Shown: one piece after another, positions 8,335 to 18,098 of the stretch | Numbering within the stretch: position 1 is the stretch's first letter | How the letters are laid out: each line of letters begins with the position of its first letter | Assembly: GCF_016919245.1 (NCBI RefSeq) | Contig: NZ_JAFEJA010000001.1 | Coordinates: 2,948,001 to 3,012,000 of the forward strand | Reading direction: 5' to 3' | Source of the DNA: Streptomyces zhihengii | GTDB taxonomy: Bacteria > Actinomycetota > Actinomycetes > Streptomycetales > Streptomycetaceae | DNA: 64,000 bases | The notes under the pieces: model-generated | The model's input: only the letters and a program-made list of their open reading frames with translations | Told to the model about the DNA's origin: nothing | Database searches by the model: none | Program-made: the position numbers and the translations under genes

Positions 8335-9786
8335 TCAGCCGCGCAGGGCCTGGACCGCGGCCTCCAGCCGCTTGCCGAAGTCCGCGTCCGCCTGACGGAA
8401 GTTGCCGATCGCGCGCTCGGCGATGTCGTCACGGGACACCTTGGCGATGAAGCCCGCCAGGTTGCCGATCAGACGGTCCTTCTCGTCGTCGGACATCAGC
8501 CGGTAGAGGTTCCCCGCCTGGACGAAGTCGTCGTCCTCGGCGTGGACCGCGGCCGCGTGGTCACCGGTGACACCGGTCACCGCGGTGCCCGCCCACAGCG
8601 GGCGGTCCGTCTGGAAGGGGCCGCCGAAGCTGTTGGGCTCGTAGTTCTTCGCGCCCTTGTGACGGCCGTCGTAGAGGAAGCCGTCCCGGCTGTGCGTGCG
8701 CGCCTCGGTGGCGTGCGGGCGGTTGACCGGCAGGTGGTCGGCGTTGATGCCGACGCGGTAGCGGTGGGCGTCGCCGTAGGCGAAGAGCCGGCCCTGGAGC
8801 ATCTTGTCCGGGGACGGGCCGATGCCGGGGACGAAGTGCGCCGGGCTGAAGACCGACTGCTCGACCTCGGCGAAGACGTTCTCCGGGTTGCGGTTGAGCT
8901 CCAGCCTGCCGATCTCGATGCGCGGGTAGTCGGCGTGCGGCCACACCTTGGTGAGGTCGAACGGGTTGAAGCGGTACGCCGCCGCCTCGGCCGCGGGCAT
9001 GATCTGGACGTAGACGGTCCAGCTCGGGAAGTCACCGCGCTCGATGGACTCGCGCAGGTCGCGCTGGTGGGAGTCGGGGTCCTGGCCGGCGAGCCGGTCG
9101 GCCTCGTCCTGGGTGAGGTTGCGGATGCCCTGGTCGGTCTTGAAGTGGTACTTGACCCAGAAGACCTCGCCGGCCTCGTTGTTCCACTGGAAGGTGTGCG
9201 AGCCGAAGCCGTCCATGTGGCGGTAGGAGGCGGGGATGCCCCGGTCGCCGAAGAGCCAGGTCACCTGGTGGGTCGACTCGGGGCTCAGGCCCCAGAAGTC
9301 CCAGACGTTGTCGGCTTCCTGGCTGCCCGTGTACGGGTCGCGCTTCTGGGTGTGGATGAAGTCCGGGAACTTGATGGCGTCCTTGATGAAGAACACCGGG
9401 GTGTTGTTGCCGACGAGGTCGTAGTTGCCCTCCTCGGTGTAGAACTTCAGCGCCCAGCCGCGGGGGTCGCGCACCGCGTCGGCCGAGCCGAGGTTGCCCG
9501 CGACGGTGGAGAAGCGCAGGAAGGTCTCGGTCTCCTTGCCGACCTCGGAGAGGAACGCCGCCCGGGTGTACTTCGTCACGTCGGCGGTCACCGTGAAGGT
9601 GCCGTACGCGCCGGCGCCGCGGGCGTGGACCACCCGCTCCGGGATGCGCTCGCGGTTGAAGTGGGCGAGCTTCTCCAGCAGGAGCTGGTCCTGGACGAGG
9701 ACCGGCCCGCCGACGCCCGCGGTCTCGCTGTTCTGGTTGTCGGCGACCGGGGCTCCGGCCTCGGTGGTCAGCGGTCCCTGCGTCAC
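8335..9786 (-). CDS. catA: Monofunctional haem catalase (CatA/KatA)
   Basis: This is a 483-residue clade-3-type catalase that decomposes hydrogen peroxide. The distal histidine lies in [12 protein letters not shown] near residue 51, the distal asparagine in [11 protein letters not shown] near 125, and the proximal haem tyrosine in [12 protein letters not shown] near 330. The GTG at 9786 has AGGAGG five bases upstream and is preferred to longer readings. The gene is divergent from catR, which encodes its peroxide-sensing Fur-family repressor, and its promoter contains an inverted repeat. Confidence 0.96.
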   Translation of the reverse strand: MTQGPLTTEAGAPVADNQNSETAGVGGPVLVQDQLLLEKLAHFNRERIPERVVHARGAGAYGTFTVTADVTKYTRAAFLSEVGKETETFLRFSTVAGNLGSADAVRDPRGWALKFYTEEGNYDLVGNNTPVFFIKDAIKFPDFIHTQKRDPYTGSQEADNVWDFWGLSPESTHQVTWLFGDRGIPASYRHMDGFGSHTFQWNNEAGEVFWVKYHFKTDQGIRNLTQDEADRLAGQDPDSHQRDLRESIERGDFPSWTVYVQIMPAAEAAAYRFNPFDLTKVWPHADYPRIEIGRLELNRNPENVFAEVEQSVFSPAHFVPGIGPSPDKMLQGRLFAYGDAHRYRVGINADHLPVNRPHATEARTHSRDGFLYDGRHKGAKNYEPNSFGGPFQTDRPLWAGTAVTGVTGDHAAAVHAEDDDFVQAGNLYRLMSDDEKDRLIGNLAGFIAKVSRDDIAERAIGNFRQADADFGKRLEAAVQALRG

Positions 9787-9858
9787 GTGCGCCTCCTGCG
9801 TCCTGTACTGCGTTCGTCGTCCGCACACGCCGCCTGTCCACGCCGTGTGTCGAACTCG

Positions 9859-9886
9859 ATCCTACAATGGACTTTGTCCAAGTCAA
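9859..9886 (-). promoter_or_regulatory. catA promoter with embedded operator-like inverted repeat
   Basis: On the minus strand a -35 TTGACT (9881-9886) and a -10 TAGGAT (9859-9864) are separated by 16 bases. The spacer contains TGGACAAAGTCCA (9868-9880), a perfect 5-bp inverted repeat around a three-base centre. A repressor bound there would block RNA polymerase directly. CatR is the obvious candidate, as the divergent catR gene begins at 9946. Confidence 0.75.
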
Positions 9887-9933
9887 TCAGCCATCCAAAG
9901 TCACACCTATTCAGGATTGGCCGGAAACGCTGT

Positions 9934-9945
9934 TACGCTGTCCTC
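9934..9945 (+). promoter_or_regulatory. Probable leaderless promoter -10 of catR
   Basis: TACGCT at 9934-9939 stands exactly six bases before the catR ATG and no Shine-Dalgarno sequence is present. A TTCAGG at 9910-9915 is a possible -35 with an 18-base spacer. Confidence 0.6.
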
Positions 9946-10365
9946 ATGAGCGACCTGTTGGAACGACTGCGCGGACGCGGCTGGCGCATGACCGCCCAGC
10001 GGCGCGTCGTGGCCGAGGTCCTCGACGGCGAGCACGTGCATCTGACGGCCGACGAGGTCCACGCACGCGCCGTGGAGCGACTGCCCGAGATCTCCCGGGC
10101 CACCGTCTACAACACGCTCGGCGAGCTGGTCACCCTCGGCGAGGTGCTCGAGGTGTCGACCGACCGCCGCGCCAAGCGCTACGACCCCAATGCCCATCGC
10201 CCGCACCAGCACCTGGTCTGCGCGGGATGCGGCGCCATCCGGGACGTCCACCCGGCGGGCAATCCGCTGGCCGACCTCCCCGACTCGGAGCGCTTCGGCT
10301 TCACCGTCTCGGCCGTCGAGGTCACCTACCGGGGCACCTGCCCCGCCTGCGCGGCGGCAGCCTAG
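9946..10365 (+). CDS. catR: Fur-family peroxide-sensing repressor CatR
   Basis: This 139-residue Fur/PerR-type regulator represses catA and itself until peroxide oxidises it. The winged-helix recognition segment is ISRATVYNTLGEL near residues 49-61, the regulatory metal ligands fall in HRPHQHLVC, and two structural zinc CxxC pairs are visible: CAGC near 92 and CPAC near 133. The ATG at 9946 is probably leaderless. The gene is divergent from catA with about 160 bases between starts, holding the inverted repeat, and ends at a strong hairpin. Confidence 0.94.
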   Translation: MSDLLERLRGRGWRMTAQRRVVAEVLDGEHVHLTADEVHARAVERLPEISRATVYNTLGELVTLGEVLEVSTDRRAKRYDPNAHRPHQHLVCAGCGAIRDVHPAGNPLADLPDSERFGFTVSAVEVTYRGTCPACAAAA

Positions 10366-10381
10366 GACAGCGGCACACGCA

Positions 10382-10418
10382 CGAAGGCCCCGGACACCGC
10401 TGGTGTCCGGGGCCTTCG
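10382..10418 (+). terminator. catR terminator
   Basis: A perfect 17-bp stem (10382-10398 with 10402-10418) closed by a three-base loop begins 16 bases after the catR stop. Confidence 0.8.
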
Positions 10419-10420
10419 CG

Positions 10421-10520
10421 TACCGCCCGGCTTTCGCGTACCGCCCGACTTTCGTGCACTGTCCGGCTTTCGTGCACCGCCCGGCTCTCGCGTACCGCCC
10501 GGCTCTCGCGTAACGCCCGG
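10421..10520. repeat. 18-bp tandem repeat, about five and a half copies
   Basis: Imperfect units of TACCGCCCGGCTTTCGCG begin at 10421, 10439, 10457, 10475 and 10493, with a partial unit at 10511. The units differ by one to four bases. The array lies between the catR terminator and the terminator of the first initiator tRNA, in sequence with no plausible gene. Confidence 0.85.
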
Positions 10521-10559
10521 GAGCGCGGCCGGCTCGGGGACGACAAAATCCCGGACACA

Positions 10560-10596
10560 CCGAAGGCCCGGATCTTTTGAGGATCCGGGCCTTCGG
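10560..10596 (-). terminator. Terminator of the first tRNA-fMet gene
   Basis: A perfect 15-bp stem (10560-10574 with 10582-10596) with a seven-base loop lies seven bases past the 3' end of the tRNA, reading on the minus strand. Confidence 0.85.
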
Positions 10597-10602
10597 TTTC
10601 AG

Positions 10603-10676
10603 TAGCGGGGACAGGATTTGAACCTGCGACCTCTGGGTTATGAGCCCAGCGAGCTACCGAGCTGCTCCACCCCGCG
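10603..10676 (-). tRNA. Initiator tRNA-fMet (CAU), copy 1
   Basis: The 74-base minus-strand sequence folds as a complete cloverleaf with anticodon CAU. Initiator identity is shown by the unpaired 1-72 position (C opposite U), the three consecutive G-C pairs at the base of the anticodon stem (GGG/CCC around CTCATAA) and the CGCGGGG acceptor strand shared with E. coli tRNA-fMet. CCA is not encoded. Confidence 0.96.
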
Positions 10677-10753
10677 TCGGTGAACACCACCTTACGGGAC
10701 CCCGTCGACCAGCGCAAATCACTTCCGCGGGCGCCCTGGGCCGGCTCCGCGGC

Positions 10754-12811
10754 CTACGCCGTCAGCTCCTGGAGCAGTGCCTCGCGCAGCTTCGCGGCCC
10801 GCTCGGCCACCTCCTCGGGCCCCAGCTCCACGGCCTTGGCGCACCAGCGCTGCCCCTCGGCCAGCTCGCCCCGGCGGGCGGCGAGCAGCGCCAGCCGCAG
10901 GGCGGCCCTGCCGTGACCGGCCCGGGCCGCGCGCGTCCACCACAGCGACGCCTCCCGCTCGCTGCCCTCGCGGGCGAGCAGCAGCCCGAGGTTGAAGGCG
11001 CCGCTGCGGCTGCCGGCCTCGGCCGCCTCCCGGTACCAGCGGGCCGCGTCGTCCATGTCGCCGCGCGCGGCGGCCAGCATGCCGACCCGGACCTGGGCAC
11101 GGCGGTGCCCCTGCTCGGCGGCCCGCTCGTACCACTCCTCGCACTCGCTCTTCTCCGCGCGGGGCTCGCCCAGGGCGGGCGGGCCCGGCGGCGGCTGCCG
11201 CGCGTCGAGCACCGTGGCGAGACGGAACGCCGCCTCCGCGTTGCCGCCCCCGGCCGCGCACCGCAGGTGCCGCTCCGCCTCGTGCTCGTCGCCGTCCCTC
11301 AGCCGGGCGATGCCCACCTGGAGCGCCGCCTCGGTGTGCCCCGCGGCCGCCGCCCGCTCGTACCAGGTCAGCGCCGTCCGGTCGTCGTCGCGGCCGACGT
11401 GGAGGATGCCGAGGTTGAACGCGGCGTCCACGCTGCCGGCCTCGGCCGCCTTGGAGAACCAGGGCTCGGCGCCGACCGGGTCCCCGGCCTGGAGGAGCAG
11501 CACGGCGAGCGCGTTGGCGGCCTCCCGGTGTCCCGCGTAGGCGGCACGCCGGTACCACTGCTCCGCCTGCGGCGTGCGGTCCTGGGCGGCGCAGAGCAGC
11601 CCGAGGTTGTAGGCGCCGTTGACGTCGCCCGCGTCCATCGCGGCCCGGTACCAGCGCTCGGCGGTCTGCTGCTCGCCGCGGGCGGCGTGCAGGGCGCCGA
11701 GGGCGTTGGCGGCGTTCCCGTCGCCGTCCTGGGCGGCGCGCAGCCACCAGACGGCGGCGCTCTCCTCGTCCCCGGCGTCCCGGAGCAGGAAGCCCAGCGC
11801 GCAGGCCGCGCGCGGCTCGCCGTCCCTGGCCGCCGTCAGGTACCAGCGGCCCGCTTCCTTGAGCTCTCCGCGCTTCTCCAGGATGGCCCCGAGGTGCAGC
11901 GCGGCCCGGCGGTGTCCGCGCGCCGCGGCCTGCCGGTACCACTGCGCGGCCTCGTCGACGAGGCCGTCGGTGCCCGCTCGGGCGGTGTCCTGTGCCGTCC
12001 GCCCGTCGCGCCGGGGGCCGGGGCCCGAGGACGCGGTGCGGGGGCCGGCGGTGTCCGGTGCCTCGCCCCGGCCCGCGGGAGGACCGGCGCGGCCGCGGGC
12101 GACGATGCCCGCGTCCCGTCCGGCGCCGGGCTCGGGCACGGTGCGCGGGGGCTCGCCCAGGCCGTCGGCCGGCGGGCGGCACTCCTCGGCTGCGCGGCCC
12201 TCCAGGGCGCGCGCCAGCCGGTAGGCCGCCTCGCGGTGCCCCTGCTCGGCCGCGGTGCGCAGCCAGCGCTCGGCTCCGCCGTCACCGCGGTGCTCCAGCA
12301 GGTCGGCGAGGGCGTAGGCGCCCAGGGCGTGGCCCTGCTCGGCGGACTGGCGCAGCCAGTACTCGGCGGCGGGCTCGTCGCCGCGCTCGCGGAAGTGACG
12401 CCCGAGCGCGTGCGCCGCGGCGGCCGAACCGGCGACGGCGGCGATACGCCACCAGCCCGCCGCCTCGTCGGGGTAGCCGCGCTGGTGCAGCAGCACGCCC
12501 AGGTTGTTGGCGGCGGCCCGGTCTCCGTCGGCGGTGGCACCGCGCAGGTACGGCTCGGCGCCGTCGAGGTCGCCCCGGCGCAGCAGCAGCGCGCCCAGCA
12601 CGCTCATCGAGGCGGTGTCGCCCCCGTCGGCGGCACCGCGGTGGCGCGCCTCGGCGCCGGCGGTCTCCTCGGCGTCGGCGGTGCCGTCGTGACGGCCGAC
12701 GCCCGGCTCGACACCGTCGAGCCCCTGCATCGCGTCCGCCGCATTGCCGGAATGCGGCTGCACAAACCGCCCTGTCTCCAACAGAGTTGCCCTGTCCCCC
12801 ATAAATTCCAT
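10754..12811 (-). CDS. Sel1/TPR-repeat protein
   Basis: The 685-residue protein is built almost wholly of Sel1-like/TPR helical repeats of about 36-38 residues. Each carries a variant of AAxWYRxAAxxGxxxAxxxLG, for example EPAAEYWLRQSAEQGHALGA and PQAEQWYRRAAYAGHREAAN, about sixteen in all. A proline/arginine-rich linker near residues 205-275 interrupts the array. Such proteins are scaffolds for protein-protein contacts; the partner is unknown, and no signal peptide or membrane segment is seen. ATG 12811 is chosen; ATG 12802 is an alternative, and neither has a strong ribosome site. The gene lies between two identical tRNA-fMet genes transcribed in the same direction. Confidence 0.85.
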   Translation of the reverse strand: MEFMGDRATLLETGRFVQPHSGNAADAMQGLDGVEPGVGRHDGTADAEETAGAEARHRGAADGGDTASMSVLGALLLRRGDLDGAEPYLRGATADGDRAAANNLGVLLHQRGYPDEAAGWWRIAAVAGSAAAAHALGRHFRERGDEPAAEYWLRQSAEQGHALGAYALADLLEHRGDGGAERWLRTAAEQGHREAAYRLARALEGRAAEECRPPADGLGEPPRTVPEPGAGRDAGIVARGRAGPPAGRGEAPDTAGPRTASSGPGPRRDGRTAQDTARAGTDGLVDEAAQWYRQAAARGHRRAALHLGAILEKRGELKEAGRWYLTAARDGEPRAACALGFLLRDAGDEESAAVWWLRAAQDGDGNAANALGALHAARGEQQTAERWYRAAMDAGDVNGAYNLGLLCAAQDRTPQAEQWYRRAAYAGHREAANALAVLLLQAGDPVGAEPWFSKAAEAGSVDAAFNLGILHVGRDDDRTALTWYERAAAAGHTEAALQVGIARLRDGDEHEAERHLRCAAGGGNAEAAFRLATVLDARQPPPGPPALGEPRAEKSECEEWYERAAEQGHRRAQVRVGMLAAARGDMDDAARWYREAAEAGSRSGAFNLGLLLAREGSEREASLWWTRAARAGHGRAALRLALLAARRGELAEGQRWCAKAVELGPEEVAERAAKLREALLQELTA

Positions 12812-12995
12812 CGTCGCACCACCCGCAACCCGCGTACACCTGGTATACCGCAGCCAGTGAGGTCACTTCAGCGTTTTGTCGACATGCCCACAGAGAGATA
12901 AGTCAAACACGACCGGCGCCAACTCATGGCGTCCGGCGCGCACTTCGGGGCAGGTTGTGCCCGAGGACACGCCGCGGCCGCCCCGCGCACAGCAC

Positions 12996-13034
12996 GAAGA
13001 GGGCCCGGATCCTGGAAGGATCCGGGCCCTCTTC
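12996..13034 (-). terminator. Terminator of the second tRNA-fMet gene
   Basis: A perfect 18-bp stem (12996-13013 with 13017-13034) with a three-base loop begins six bases after the tRNA 3' end on the minus strand. Confidence 0.85.
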
Positions 13035-13039
13035 TTCAG

Positions 13040-13113
13040 TAGCGGGGACAGGATTTGAACCTGCGACCTCTGGGTTATGAGCCCAGCGAGCTACCGAGCT
13101 GCTCCACCCCGCG
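13040..13113 (-). tRNA. Initiator tRNA-fMet (CAU), copy 2
   Basis: The 74 bases are identical to copy 1 at 10603-10676, with the same C-U 1-72 mismatch and GGG/CCC anticodon stem. The gene has its own terminator just downstream, so the two copies are separate transcription units. Confidence 0.96.
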
Positions 13114-13209
13114 TCGTTGTGATCTCACCGTATCACGGCGCGGGAGGGGTCCCGACCGGCCTCCGGCGGACCGCCGCGGGTGCGGCGGCCGCCGTCGGCC
13201 GGCCCGGGC

Positions 13210-16089
13210 TCACTCGGTGGCCGGGGCCTCTTCCTTCAGTCTGGCCTCGGCGTCGGCCGCGCGCTGGAGCGCGTCCTGGAGGTCGTCCTGGGCCTTGCCG
13301 TAGGCCGTCCAGTCGCCCTTCTTGATGGCCTCCTCGCCGTCCGCGTACGCCTTCTGCGCGTCGGCGATGGCGTCCTTCAGGGCCGCGTCGCCGGTGGCGG
13401 GCGGCTCGTCGGGATCGGCCGGTGGCTCGCCGGGCGGAGTGGTGCCCTCGTCGGCACCCTCCTCGCCGAACACCTGGGACAGCGCGCCGCTCAGGTCGTT
13501 GGCGAACCCGATCTTCTGGCCGTAGACCACCGCCACCTTGCTCAGCAGCGGATACTCCGACCCGCGGCCCTGTGCGTAGATGGGCTCCACGTACAGGAAG
13601 CCGCTGTCCAGCGGGACGGTCAGCAGGTTGCCGTACTTGATCGTCGAGTCGGCGCCCTTGAGGTCGCGGACGAAGTTGGCGATCGGGTCGTGGCGGTTGA
13701 GCCGGCTCTGGATCTGCTCGGGTCCGTCGACCTTGTCGTCGGTGACCCGCATCAGTCTGATCTTGCCGTAGTCCTTGCTGTTGGCGTCGGCGTCGACCGC
13801 CATGAAGGCCCGCAGATTGGGCCGTCCACTGGGGGTGAACGTCGTCGTCAGCGAGAACTGCTGCTCGGTCTGGCCGGGCAGCTTCATCGACAGGTAGTAC
13901 GGCGGGACCGCGTTGTTGTCCGACTTGGTCGGGTCGTTCGGGACCTGCCAGGCGTCACTCGCGTTGTAGAACGGGGCGGGCTCGGTGACGTGGTAGAGGC
14001 TCAGCAGCTCGCGCTGGACCTTGAACATGTCCTGCGGGTACCGCAGATGGGCCTTGAGGTCCGCCGGGATGTCCGCCTTGTCCTTCACCGTGCCCGGGAA
14101 GGCCTTCTTCCAGGTCTTCAGGACCGGGTCGTTCTCGTCCCACTCGTAGAGGGTGACCGTGCCGTCGTAGGCGTCGACGGTGGCCTTCACCGAGTTGCGG
14201 ATGTAGTTGACCTGGTTCTGCTGGGCGACGACCGCGCGCTGCCGGTCGGTCAGCGAGTCCGCGGTGGTGTCGCCGAGCGTGGTCCGGGAGGCGTACGGAT
14301 AGCCGTTGGTGGTGGTGTAGGCGTCGATGACCCACTGGATCCGCTTGCCCACGACCGCCGGGTAGGCGTCGCCGTCGATCGTCAGCCAGGGCGCCACCGC
14401 CTCGACGCGCTCCTTGGGCGTGCGGTTGTAGAGGATCTGCGAGCCCTCGCCGATGGCTCCCGAGTACAGGATCTGCGGCTCGCTGAAGGAGACCGCGTAG
14501 GCGGCGCGGTTGAGCGGGCTGGAGAGGTCGATGCCGCCCTTGCCCTCGTAGCTCGTGGTGACCTGGCCGCCGCCGTCCTTCTCGTAGTCGAGCTCCTTCT
14601 GGGGCCCGCCGACGATCGAGTACTGCGTGGTCTTCTCGCCGTAGTAGATCCGCTGCTCGTAGTCGCCGAGGTTGCCCTTCGACGGCAGGCCGGACTCGGT
14701 GAACTCCGGGGCGCCCGAGGTGCCCTTGGCCGTCTCCGTGCCCTTCGCGGCGACCGCACCGTACCCGTGGGTGTAGGTGAAGTGGTCGTTGATCCAGTTG
14801 CGCTTGTCGACGCCCTGGAGGTTCAGCTCACGCAGACCGATGACCGTGTCCTGGCCGTTGTACCGGTCGACGTCCAGCGTCGCGGGGAACTGGTAGTACT
14901 TCCGCTCCTGCTCCAGCTGCTGGAACGTGGGCGAGACGATGTTGGGGTCGTTGATCCGGTAGCTGGCGGCCGCGTCCGCCTGGGCGCGCTGGCTCTTGGC
15001 GTCCTTGATCTCGCCCCGGCCCGTGTAGTCGGTCGGCTTGACCTCGTCGATGCCGTACGCCTTGCGGGTGGCCTCGATGTTCTTCTGGATGTACTGCGCT
15101 TCCTTGGCCTGCTCGTTCGGCTGGACCTGGAACTTCTGGACGATGGCCGGGTACAGGCCGCCGATCAGGATGGCCGAGAGGACCATCAGGCCGAAACCGA
15201 TCACCGGGAGCTGCCAGGTGCGGCGCCACAGGGTGGCGAAGAACAGCACCGCGCAGATGATGGCGATGCAGAAGAGGATCGTCTTCGCCGGCAGGTAGGC
15301 GTTGGCGTCGACGTACCGCAGACCCGTCCAGTTGCTCGTCGCCTTGAAGTCACTGGACTTCACCGCGAGTCCGTACCGGTCGAGCCAGTACGCGACGGCC
15401 TTGAGCGCCACGAAGATGCCGAGCAGCACCGACAGGTGGCCCGTCGCCGCGCCGGTGGCGCGCGCGCCGGGGCTGGTGATGCGCAGCCCGCCGTACAGGT
15501 AGTGGGTCAGCGCGGCGGCGATCAGGGAGAGCACGACGGCCGCGAAGCCGAAGCCCAGCAGGAAGCGGTACCACGGCAGGTCGAAGGCGTAGAACGCCAC
15601 GTCCATGCCGAACTGGGGGTCCTTCTCGCCGAAGGGCACGCCGTTGACCCACATGAGCCAGGTGCGCCACTGGCTGGTCGCGGAGGCACCGGCGATCAGC
15701 CCGACGAGCGCGGTGACCCCGAGGAGGACCCACTTCTTGTACGGGGCGATGCCCATGCGGTACCGGTCGAGGCTCTGCTGCTCCAGCGACATCGCGCTGA
15801 GCGGCGGCCGCAGCCGGTGCGCCAGCCAGATGTTCAGCCCGACGGCCGCTGCCATGAGCAGGCCGAAGACGGCGAACAGTCCGATCTTGGTCCACAGGGT
15901 GGTCGTGAAGACGGAGGAGTACCGGACGGATCGGTACCACAGCCAGTCCGTCCAGAACCCGGAGAACATGACGAACACCATGGCCAGCGCGGCCAGGACG
16001 CCCAGTGTCATGAGCAGGGTGCGGACACGCCGGGACGGCCGGCCCACTCTGATCCGTGGCCCGGTCGGGCCTCCGCCGCGGTCCGGCAT
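13210..16089 (-). CDS. UPF0182-family large membrane protein
   Basis: The 959-residue protein matches the UPF0182 family of actinobacteria. About seven transmembrane helices occupy the first 320 residues, including [20 protein letters not shown] and [16 protein letters not shown] large extracytoplasmic region of some 560 residues follows and ends in an acidic, proline- and alanine-rich tail. Its function is unknown. The start is uncertain: the ATG at 16089 is used here, and the GTG seven codons upstream at 16110 is a reasonable alternative. It is divergent from the PPA1309-family gene, with about 140 bases between starts. Confidence 0.86.
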   Translation of the reverse strand: MPDRGGGPTGPRIRVGRPSRRVRTLLMTLGVLAALAMVFVMFSGFWTDWLWYRSVRYSSVFTTTLWTKIGLFAVFGLLMAAAVGLNIWLAHRLRPPLSAMSLEQQSLDRYRMGIAPYKKWVLLGVTALVGLIAGASATSQWRTWLMWVNGVPFGEKDPQFGMDVAFYAFDLPWYRFLLGFGFAAVVLSLIAAALTHYLYGGLRITSPGARATGAATGHLSVLLGIFVALKAVAYWLDRYGLAVKSSDFKATSNWTGLRYVDANAYLPAKTILFCIAIICAVLFFATLWRRTWQLPVIGFGLMVLSAILIGGLYPAIVQKFQVQPNEQAKEAQYIQKNIEATRKAYGIDEVKPTDYTGRGEIKDAKSQRAQADAAASYRINDPNIVSPTFQQLEQERKYYQFPATLDVDRYNGQDTVIGLRELNLQGVDKRNWINDHFTYTHGYGAVAAKGTETAKGTSGAPEFTESGLPSKGNLGDYEQRIYYGEKTTQYSIVGGPQKELDYEKDGGGQVTTSYEGKGGIDLSSPLNRAAYAVSFSEPQILYSGAIGEGSQILYNRTPKERVEAVAPWLTIDGDAYPAVVGKRIQWVIDAYTTTNGYPYASRTTLGDTTADSLTDRQRAVVAQQNQVNYIRNSVKATVDAYDGTVTLYEWDENDPVLKTWKKAFPGTVKDKADIPADLKAHLRYPQDMFKVQRELLSLYHVTEPAPFYNASDAWQVPNDPTKSDNNAVPPYYLSMKLPGQTEQQFSLTTTFTPSGRPNLRAFMAVDADANSKDYGKIRLMRVTDDKVDGPEQIQSRLNRHDPIANFVRDLKGADSTIKYGNLLTVPLDSGFLYVEPIYAQGRGSEYPLLSKVAVVYGQKIGFANDLSGALSQVFGEEGADEGTTPPGEPPADPDEPPATGDAALKDAIADAQKAYADGEEAIKKGDWTAYGKAQDDLQDALQRAADAEARLKEEAPATE

Positions 16090-16226
16090 CTGGAAAGCCA
16101 ACGTGCGCACCTCGAAGTTCGCGGTCGTGTGAAACGGGCCCCGCGATCGTAGAGCCCCACTCATGCAACTTACCGAGGCTTTACCTAGTTCCCGCAGCGG
16201 GGCAGGAACCAGGCAGGATATTGGCC

Positions 16227-16805
16227 ATGTCCAACGCTTCAGCACCGACCCCCGACAATCAGCCGCCCCAGGCGCCCATGGCGGCGAGCCCGCTCACCCG
16301 GGCCGTGCTCGAGATCGACGAGTACGCCTCGGGCCTCGGCTGGGACCAGCCCGCCCGTCTCTTCGCCCTGGTCGACACCGCGCGGCTGCGCACCCAGGAG
16401 CCCTCCCTCGCCTCCCAGCTCGGCCTCGACGAGAACGACTCCGCGGCGGCCCTGACGCCGGTCGAGCAGGACGAGATCCCTGCGGGCACCGCCCTGGACG
16501 AGTTCCTCGGCACGCTCGCCTGGCCCGACGCGGTGGCGGGGTGCGCGCTGACCGTGGAGCGCCTGATGCTCCCCTCGTCCGCGGAGTCGTCCGTTCCGGA
16601 GGGGCTGGACGACGCGGCGCTGGCCGACTGGGTCGCCTCCCACCCGGACCGCCAGGAGGTCCGGATGACGGTGGCCGTGCTGCGGGACGGCAGCCGCGAG
16701 TCGGCGCTGCGCCTGCGCGAGAAGGACTCGCCGACGGAGGTGCTCACGGGCGCCGGGCTGGTCCCCGGTCTGGCCGAGGCGCTGGCGGCCACGTTCGAGG
16801 ACTGA
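16227..16805 (+). CDS. PPA1309-family conserved hypothetical protein
   Basis: The 192-residue acidic soluble protein matches what I recall of the actinobacterial PPA1309 family. Conserved-looking blocks are [31 protein letters not shown], spanning about residues 20-50, and [17 protein letters not shown] in the middle; the first longer block is given by position only as a guide to the region. No catalytic motif, signal peptide or membrane helix is visible and no function is known. The start is ATG 16227 with CAGGATA upstream. A strong bidirectional hairpin follows and separates it from the convergent PDZ-protease gene. Confidence 0.75.
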   Translation: MSNASAPTPDNQPPQAPMAASPLTRAVLEIDEYASGLGWDQPARLFALVDTARLRTQEPSLASQLGLDENDSAAALTPVEQDEIPAGTALDEFLGTLAWPDAVAGCALTVERLMLPSSAESSVPEGLDDAALADWVASHPDRQEVRMTVAVLRDGSRESALRLREKDSPTEVLTGAGLVPGLAEALAATFED

Positions 16806-16852
16806 CGGCACCCCGCACCCGACGGCGTCCCGGCCCGGCCCGGTCCCCGTAT

Positions 16853-16896
16853 GCGTGAAGGCGCCCCCGGACGGTGGTCCGGGGGCGCCTTCACGC
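16853..16896. terminator. Bidirectional terminator
   Basis: A perfect 19-bp stem (16853-16871 with 16878-16896) with a six-base loop lies between two convergent stop codons. Confidence 0.85.
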
Positions 16897-16916
16897 GTGG
16901 TGCGGCGGCGGGCCCG

Positions 16917-18005
16917 TCAGCCCGTCGTGCAGCTCGGCAGCCCGGCCGTCTCGCCGGCGCGGATCTTCTCCAGCGAGTCGGCGGCATCCTCGATCGTGTC
17001 GACCTTGACCAGCTTCAGGCCGTCCGGGATGTCGGAGGCCGCCGTGGCGCAGTTGTCGCCGGGCGTGAGGAAGTACTCCGCCCCCGCGTTCCGCGCTCCC
17101 ACGAGCTTCATCTCGATGCCGCCGATCGGGCCGACCTTGCCGGCGTCGTCGATCGTCCCGGTGCCCGCGACGAACTTCCCGCCCGTCAGGTCGCCCGGGG
17201 TCAGCTTGTCGACGATGCCCAGGGCGAACATCAGACCGGCGCTCGGTCCGCCGACGTCGGCGAGGTGGATGTCGATGGTGAACGGGAAGGTGTGGTCCGT
17301 GCCCGCCGCGATGCCCACGATCGCGCGGTCGTCGTCCGGGGCCTTCACCGTGGTGACGGTGACCTTCTCGGTGCCCTCCGGCTCCTTGCCCGCCTTCTCG
17401 GCGGCGGCCGCGTCGGGGGCCGGGACGATGGTGAACTCGACCTTCTCCCCCGGCTTGTGCTTCACCACGAGGTCCGCCACGTCGCCGGGCTTCTCGATCG
17501 GCGTGCCGTCCACGGCCCGGATCACGTCGCCCGCGTGCAGGGTGCCCTCGGCGGGCGAGTCCTTGACGACGGTGGCGACGACCACCCGGGACTTCACCGG
17601 GATGTCCAGCTCCCGCAGGGCGGCGACCTTGGCGCTCTCCTGGGACTGGCTGAACTCCTCGGCGTTCTCCTGGGTGGACTGCTCCTCGGTCTTGCCGTCC
17701 GGGTAGAGGGTGTCGTGCGGGACGACCACGTTGTCGTGGGCGAGCCAGCCGTACATCGCCTCGAAGAGGTTCATCCGGTAGTCCGCGCCGGTCACCCGGA
17801 CCGTCGTCATGTTGAGGTGACCGGTGGCGGGGTAGGTCTTGCGGCCGGAGATCTGCAGCACCGGCTCGCCGTCGGCGGATCCCAGGGTGTTCACCGTGGG
17901 GCCCGGGGACATCTCCGCGTAGGGGACCTTGAAGAAGACACCCGCGCACAGCAGTGCGATGAAGACCAGGGTGGAGGCGAGCATCGTCGCGGTGCGGCGT
18001 GGCAT
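16917..18005 (-). CDS. Membrane-anchored PDZ and Lon-like (S16) protease, YlbL family
   Basis: The 362-residue protein has one N-terminal membrane anchor (LASTLVFIALLCAGVFF, residues 9-25). A PDZ domain follows at about residues 130-200, containing GDVIRAVDGTPI. The C-terminal third is a Lon-type protease domain: the nucleophilic serine lies in GGPSAGLMFALG and the lysine of the Ser-Lys dyad in GGIEMKLVGARNAGAEYFL. It should act outside the membrane, with unknown substrates. The gene is monocistronic or first of a pair; a 58-residue membrane peptide gene lies 93 bases upstream on the same strand. Confidence 0.9.
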   Translation of the reverse strand: MPRRTATMLASTLVFIALLCAGVFFKVPYAEMSPGPTVNTLGSADGEPVLQISGRKTYPATGHLNMTTVRVTGADYRMNLFEAMYGWLAHDNVVVPHDTLYPDGKTEEQSTQENAEEFSQSQESAKVAALRELDIPVKSRVVVATVVKDSPAEGTLHAGDVIRAVDGTPIEKPGDVADLVVKHKPGEKVEFTIVPAPDAAAAEKAGKEPEGTEKVTVTTVKAPDDDRAIVGIAAGTDHTFPFTIDIHLADVGGPSAGLMFALGIVDKLTPGDLTGGKFVAGTGTIDDAGKVGPIGGIEMKLVGARNAGAEYFLTPGDNCATAASDIPDGLKLVKVDTIEDAADSLEKIRAGETAGLPSCTTG

Positions 18006-18098
18006 GGAACGACAGTACGGGACGAGCCTGTGCGAGCACTGCCGGGGCCGGTCCGTCCGGGGGCCGCCCGGGGCCGCCCGCAGAAGGGGTCCGGAGGG

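Noticed and set aside
10421..10520. Hexapeptide-repeat reading frame over the 18-bp tandem repeats
   Set aside because: The 18-bp period keeps frames open on both strands, but there is no start with a ribosome site, and the array lies between two terminators.
10421..10520. CRISPR array
   Set aside because: The 18-bp repeats are contiguous, with no unique spacers between copies, and there is no cas gene in the window.
10603..13113. Integration site or genomic island bounded by tRNA genes
   Set aside because: The two tRNA-fMet genes are complete and separately terminated, and there is no integrase or mobile gene between or beside them.
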